A stretch of 7,863 nt of DNA, taken from assembly GCA_026786155.1 (NCBI GenBank), contig JAJAYR010000319.1:1-7863 (forward strand). Direction: 5' to 3'. Every line of letters begins with the position of its first letter. The first letter of the stretch is position 1. Positions 6,869 through 7,863 of the stretch are shown here, one piece after another. This DNA comes from Pyrinomonadaceae bacterium (GTDB lineage Bacteria > Acidobacteriota > Blastocatellia > Pyrinomonadales > Pyrinomonadaceae). A model generated the notes under the pieces. It searched no databases and was not told where the DNA came from. It was given only the letters and a program-made list of their open reading frames with translations. The translations under genes were made by a program, and so were the position numbers.

Positions 6869-6937
6869 ATTTTACCCTTCAGATTTAGTTTTTTTTTGGA
6901 AAGCGATGCCTGCGCCCGAGTTGGTATCGGCGTAGAA

Positions 6938-6957
6938 ATCTCCTTCCCGTTGGAGAT
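6938..6957 (-). promoter_or_regulatory. Hairpin in the presumed leader of the sigma-like gene
   Basis: ATCTCC (6938-6943) pairs with GGAGAT (6952-6957) around an eight-base loop. It lies 70 bases before the sigma-like start and would be in its 5' leader if transcription starts near 7000. On the minus strand the 3' arm carries GGAG, but it is too far from the ATG to be the ribosome binding site. Confidence 0.35.
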
Positions 6958-7005
6958 ATTTCTTCCACAGCCGGTAAATTTTTCTGCCTCTAAACGACTG
7001 AAAAT

Positions 7006-7035
7006 GTTAGAGATTGATAGAAAAAATTTTGTAAA
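7006..7035 (-). promoter_or_regulatory. Weak candidate promoter for the sigma-like gene
   Basis: On the minus strand TTTACA (7035-7030) is followed after 18 bases by TCTAAC (7011-7006), a four-of-six match to TATAAT. The proposed -35 overlaps the AATTAACT box at 7034-7041. Housekeeping-type consensus may not apply if a dedicated sigma factor reads it. Confidence 0.25.
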
Positions 7036-7061
7036 TTAACTCCGAGCTAATGCAGTTAATT
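7034..7061. promoter_or_regulatory. Inverted repeat of AATTAACT, candidate operator
   Basis: AATTAACT (7034-7041) and its reverse complement AGTTAATT (7054-7061) are separated by 12 bases, giving a 20-base centre-to-centre spacing, close to two helical turns. This is typical of sites for dimeric regulators. A third copy of AATTAACT lies at 7166-7173. Confidence 0.45.
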
Positions 7062-7062
7062 C

Positions 7063-7080
7063 GGTTGGTAGGTCGGTCGG
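7063..7080 (+). other. Two-tier G-quadruplex motif
   Basis: Five GG pairs at 7063, 7067, 7071, 7075 and 7079 are each separated by two bases (TT, TA, TC, TC). This is a tetranucleotide GGTN near-repeat and fits a two-quartet G-quadruplex on the plus strand. It stands alone in an AT-rich region, directly beside the AATTAACT inverted repeat. Confidence 0.5.
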
Positions 7081-7106
7081 ATTTTTTATCTTTCCGGCAA
7101 CAAGTT

Positions 7107-7142
7107 AAATGTTAGCAATTATTTCAGATTTGAGCAACATTT
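7107..7142. repeat. Inverted repeat AAATGTT...AACATTT
   Basis: AAATGTT (7107-7113) pairs with AACATTT (7136-7142). With one bulged A the stem extends by GC (7115-7116 with 7134-7135). A 17-base AT-rich loop lies between. T-runs follow on the plus strand, but no plus-strand gene precedes it. Confidence 0.4.
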
Positions 7143-7157
7143 TTTTACATTTTTTTT
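7137..7157. repeat. Two T-tracts in helical phase
   Basis: ACAT7 (7137-7146) is followed directly by ACAT8 (7147-7157), a 10/11-bp tandem unit. The two T-tracts are centred one helical turn apart, an arrangement known to bend DNA. Confidence 0.5.
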
Positions 7158-7168
7158 GATTGTTTAAT

Positions 7169-7200
7169 TAACTGGCTAAACGCTATTATTTCACCAGTTA
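7169..7200. repeat. Inverted repeat TAACTGG...CCAGTTA
   Basis: TAACTGG (7169-7175) and CCAGTTA (7194-7200) are perfect inverted repeats 18 bases apart. The left arm overlaps the third AATTAACT copy (7166-7173), and the core TAACT is shared with the box at 7034-7041. Confidence 0.4.
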
Positions 7201-7237
7201 CAAAATTAGTATTCAGCGCAGCAGAAGTTTTGCAAAA

Positions 7238-7266
7238 AAAACTTTAACTTTTAATCGTTAAGTTTT
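7238..7266. repeat. Imperfect inverted repeat AAAACTTTAAC...GTTAAGTTTT
   Basis: AAAACTTTAAC (7238-7248) and GTTAAGTTTT (7257-7266) pair with a single bulged T around an eight-base loop. The stem is AT-only apart from the C/G pairs, so it is weak as RNA and more credible as a DNA site. Confidence 0.35.
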
Positions 7267-7335
7267 GGAAGCAGGCGGGCATTACAGATTTATTTTTAGA
7301 TGTAACAAGCACATTTATCGCTGTGTAGATTTTTC

Positions 7336-7365
7336 TTGATGAAGATTGGAAGATTTTCGTTTAAT
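7336..7365 (+). promoter_or_regulatory. Candidate promoter for the zinc-finger gene
   Basis: TTGATG (7336-7341) is followed after 18 bases by TTTAAT (7360-7365). A start near 7372 would leave a leader of about 17 bases before the ATG at 7389, or none before the ATG at 7374. This fits the lack of a Shine-Dalgarno at either codon. Confidence 0.4.
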
Positions 7366-7388
7366 TTTTGTATATGTTTTCTTTAAAA

Positions 7389-7685
7389 ATGGTAACTTTT
7401 TGTAAAGACGTAAATTGTCCTTCATCGCCGGAACTGTTGGCGTTTCAGTGCGGCGAAACTTCGGCGAAGGAAGGCGGAAAAATCGAAAGGCATCTGGCGG
7501 TTTGCGAATTCTGCGCTTCGGAAGTCGAATTCTATCAACATTATCCGCAAGCAGAAGAATCAATCGCCAAGGTTGAAATTCCGATTCCTCTTTTAGAACT
7601 AGCCGAAGCACTTTTGGGAAATAAACATAAGGATTTTTCCACGCTCAACAAATTGCTCTGCGAGAATGAAAGCGTGAAAATCTAA
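7389..7685 (+). CDS. Small soluble zinc-finger protein, anti-sigma (zf-HC2/ZAS)-like
   Basis: This is a 98-residue protein. Cysteines and histidine are arranged as C5-x4-C10, then C21-x13-H35-x3-C39-x2-C42 (HLAVCEFC at 35-42). The H-x3-C-x2-C part with an upstream Cys is the signature of zinc-binding anti-sigma domains, where it binds a sigma factor and often senses redox. Residues 43-60 are a charged helix; 62-98 contain PIPLLELAEALLG, an amphipathic helix. No membrane segment is present, so it would be cytoplasmic, unlike most ECF anti-sigmas. Its divergent neighbour is a sigma-like protein, which makes partnership plausible but unproven. I chose the ATG at 7389, which begins MVTFCK; the ATG at 7374 adds five residues and a TTG at 7368 two more. 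No Shine-Dalgarno is visible. It could instead be a generic zinc-ribbon adaptor. Confidence 0.75.
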   Translation: MVTFCKDVNCPSSPELLAFQCGETSAKEGGKIERHLAVCEFCASEVEFYQHYPQAEESIAKVEIPIPLLELAEALLGNKHKDFSTLNKLLCENESVKI

Positions 7686-7794
7686 GCATGGTCGTATCGA
7701 GCGGCAATCAGCAAAGCGCAGGTCGGCGGACGATTCAGCATCAAAAATTTTAAGTTAAGCACTTCAACAAAAATAAAATTGACTAAAAGCGTTT

Positions 7795-7861
7795 AGAGTC
7801 CACGCTTCAGCGTGTCCTTCCGCCGCGCTTCGCGGGCGGAGCAAACTAAAGTTTGGACTCT
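7795..7861. repeat. 67-bp cloverleaf-like hairpin repeat
   Basis: Outer arms AGAGTCCA (7795-7802) and TGGACTCT (7854-7861) are perfect inverted repeats. Inside are three hairpins: CACGCT/AGCGTG (7801-7814, loop TC), TCCGCC/GGCGGA (7819-7840, with an inner GCG/CGC and a CTT loop), and CAAACT/AGTTTG (7842-7855). On paper it folds into a closed three-armed cloverleaf. It is not a tRNA: no anticodon arm or T-loop consensus. It is probably a dispersed intergenic repeat. The 109 bases before it (7686-7794) show no gene and no clear terminator for the zinc-finger gene. Confidence 0.7.
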
Positions 7862-7863
7862 CA

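Larger units (their letters stand above)
6869..7388. other. AT-rich divergent intergenic region packed with inverted repeats
   Basis: These 520 bases separate the sigma-like gene (leftward) from the zinc-finger gene (rightward). I find no convincing gene or known RNA here. The stretch is visibly more AT-rich than its flanks. It holds a hairpin at 6938-6957, several inverted repeats between 7034 and 7266, a G-rich motif, phased T-tracts and candidate promoters in both directions. Its length and structure suggest a shared control region. Confidence 0.7.

Noticed and set aside
7107..7157. Inverted repeat followed by T-runs as an intrinsic terminator
   Set aside because: The stem is AT-rich with a long loop, and no plus-strand gene lies upstream to be terminated.
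1..7863. CRISPR array, tRNA, rRNA or insertion-sequence transposase
   Set aside because: No regularly spaced repeats of CRISPR size, no tRNA or rRNA signatures and no transposase reading frame were seen on either strand; the cloverleaf at 7795-7861 lacks tRNA consensus loops.

Overview
The window looks like a chromosomal segment of a Gram-negative, diderm bacterium of moderate GC content. The protein style (Glu/Lys-rich, sigma-like regulator paired with a small zinc-binding protein, hairpin-array repeats in intergenic gaps) reminds me of Acidobacteriota, class Blastocatellia. That placement is an impression from sequence style, not a demonstrated assignment; no rRNA or tRNA gene is present to test it.

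From right to left, positions 5466 to 1 hold five genes on the minus strand that form a surface-polysaccharide cluster. They are a class I SAM-dependent methyltransferase (5466-4723), an O-antigen-ligase/polymerase-type membrane protein (4653-3070), a membrane-anchored family 2 glycosyltransferase (3067-1910), a soluble family 2 glycosyltransferase with a helical tail (1765-752), and a further family 2 glycosyltransferase that runs off the left edge (719-<1). Gaps are 69, 2, 144 and 32 bases, so co-transcription is plausible. A perfect TATAAT box at 5541-5536 and a strong 10-bp hairpin at 5499-5521 lie just before the first gene. Together the genes would build, methylate and polymerise or transfer a glycan at the inner membrane.

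Positions 5711-6868 (minus strand) encode a 385-residue protein with a sigma-region-2-like patch near the N-terminus and a sigma-region-4-like helix-turn-helix near the C-terminus. About 215 residues separate the two. Across an AT-rich, roughly 520-base divergent region (6869-7388) lies a plus-strand gene (7389-7685) for a 98-residue protein with the H-x3-C-x2-C signature of zinc-binding anti-sigma domains but no membrane segment. The region between them is dense in structure: three copies of AATTAACT (two forming an inverted repeat), more inverted repeats, a two-tier G-quadruplex motif and helically phased T-tracts. This divergent pair and its control region are the least ordinary part of the window.

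Two different GC-rich hairpin repeats are present. One (1786-1912) is an array of five consecutive hairpins between two glycosyltransferase genes, and its terminal motif supplies the stop codon of the upstream gene. The other (7795-7861) folds on paper as a three-armed cloverleaf and ends the window.
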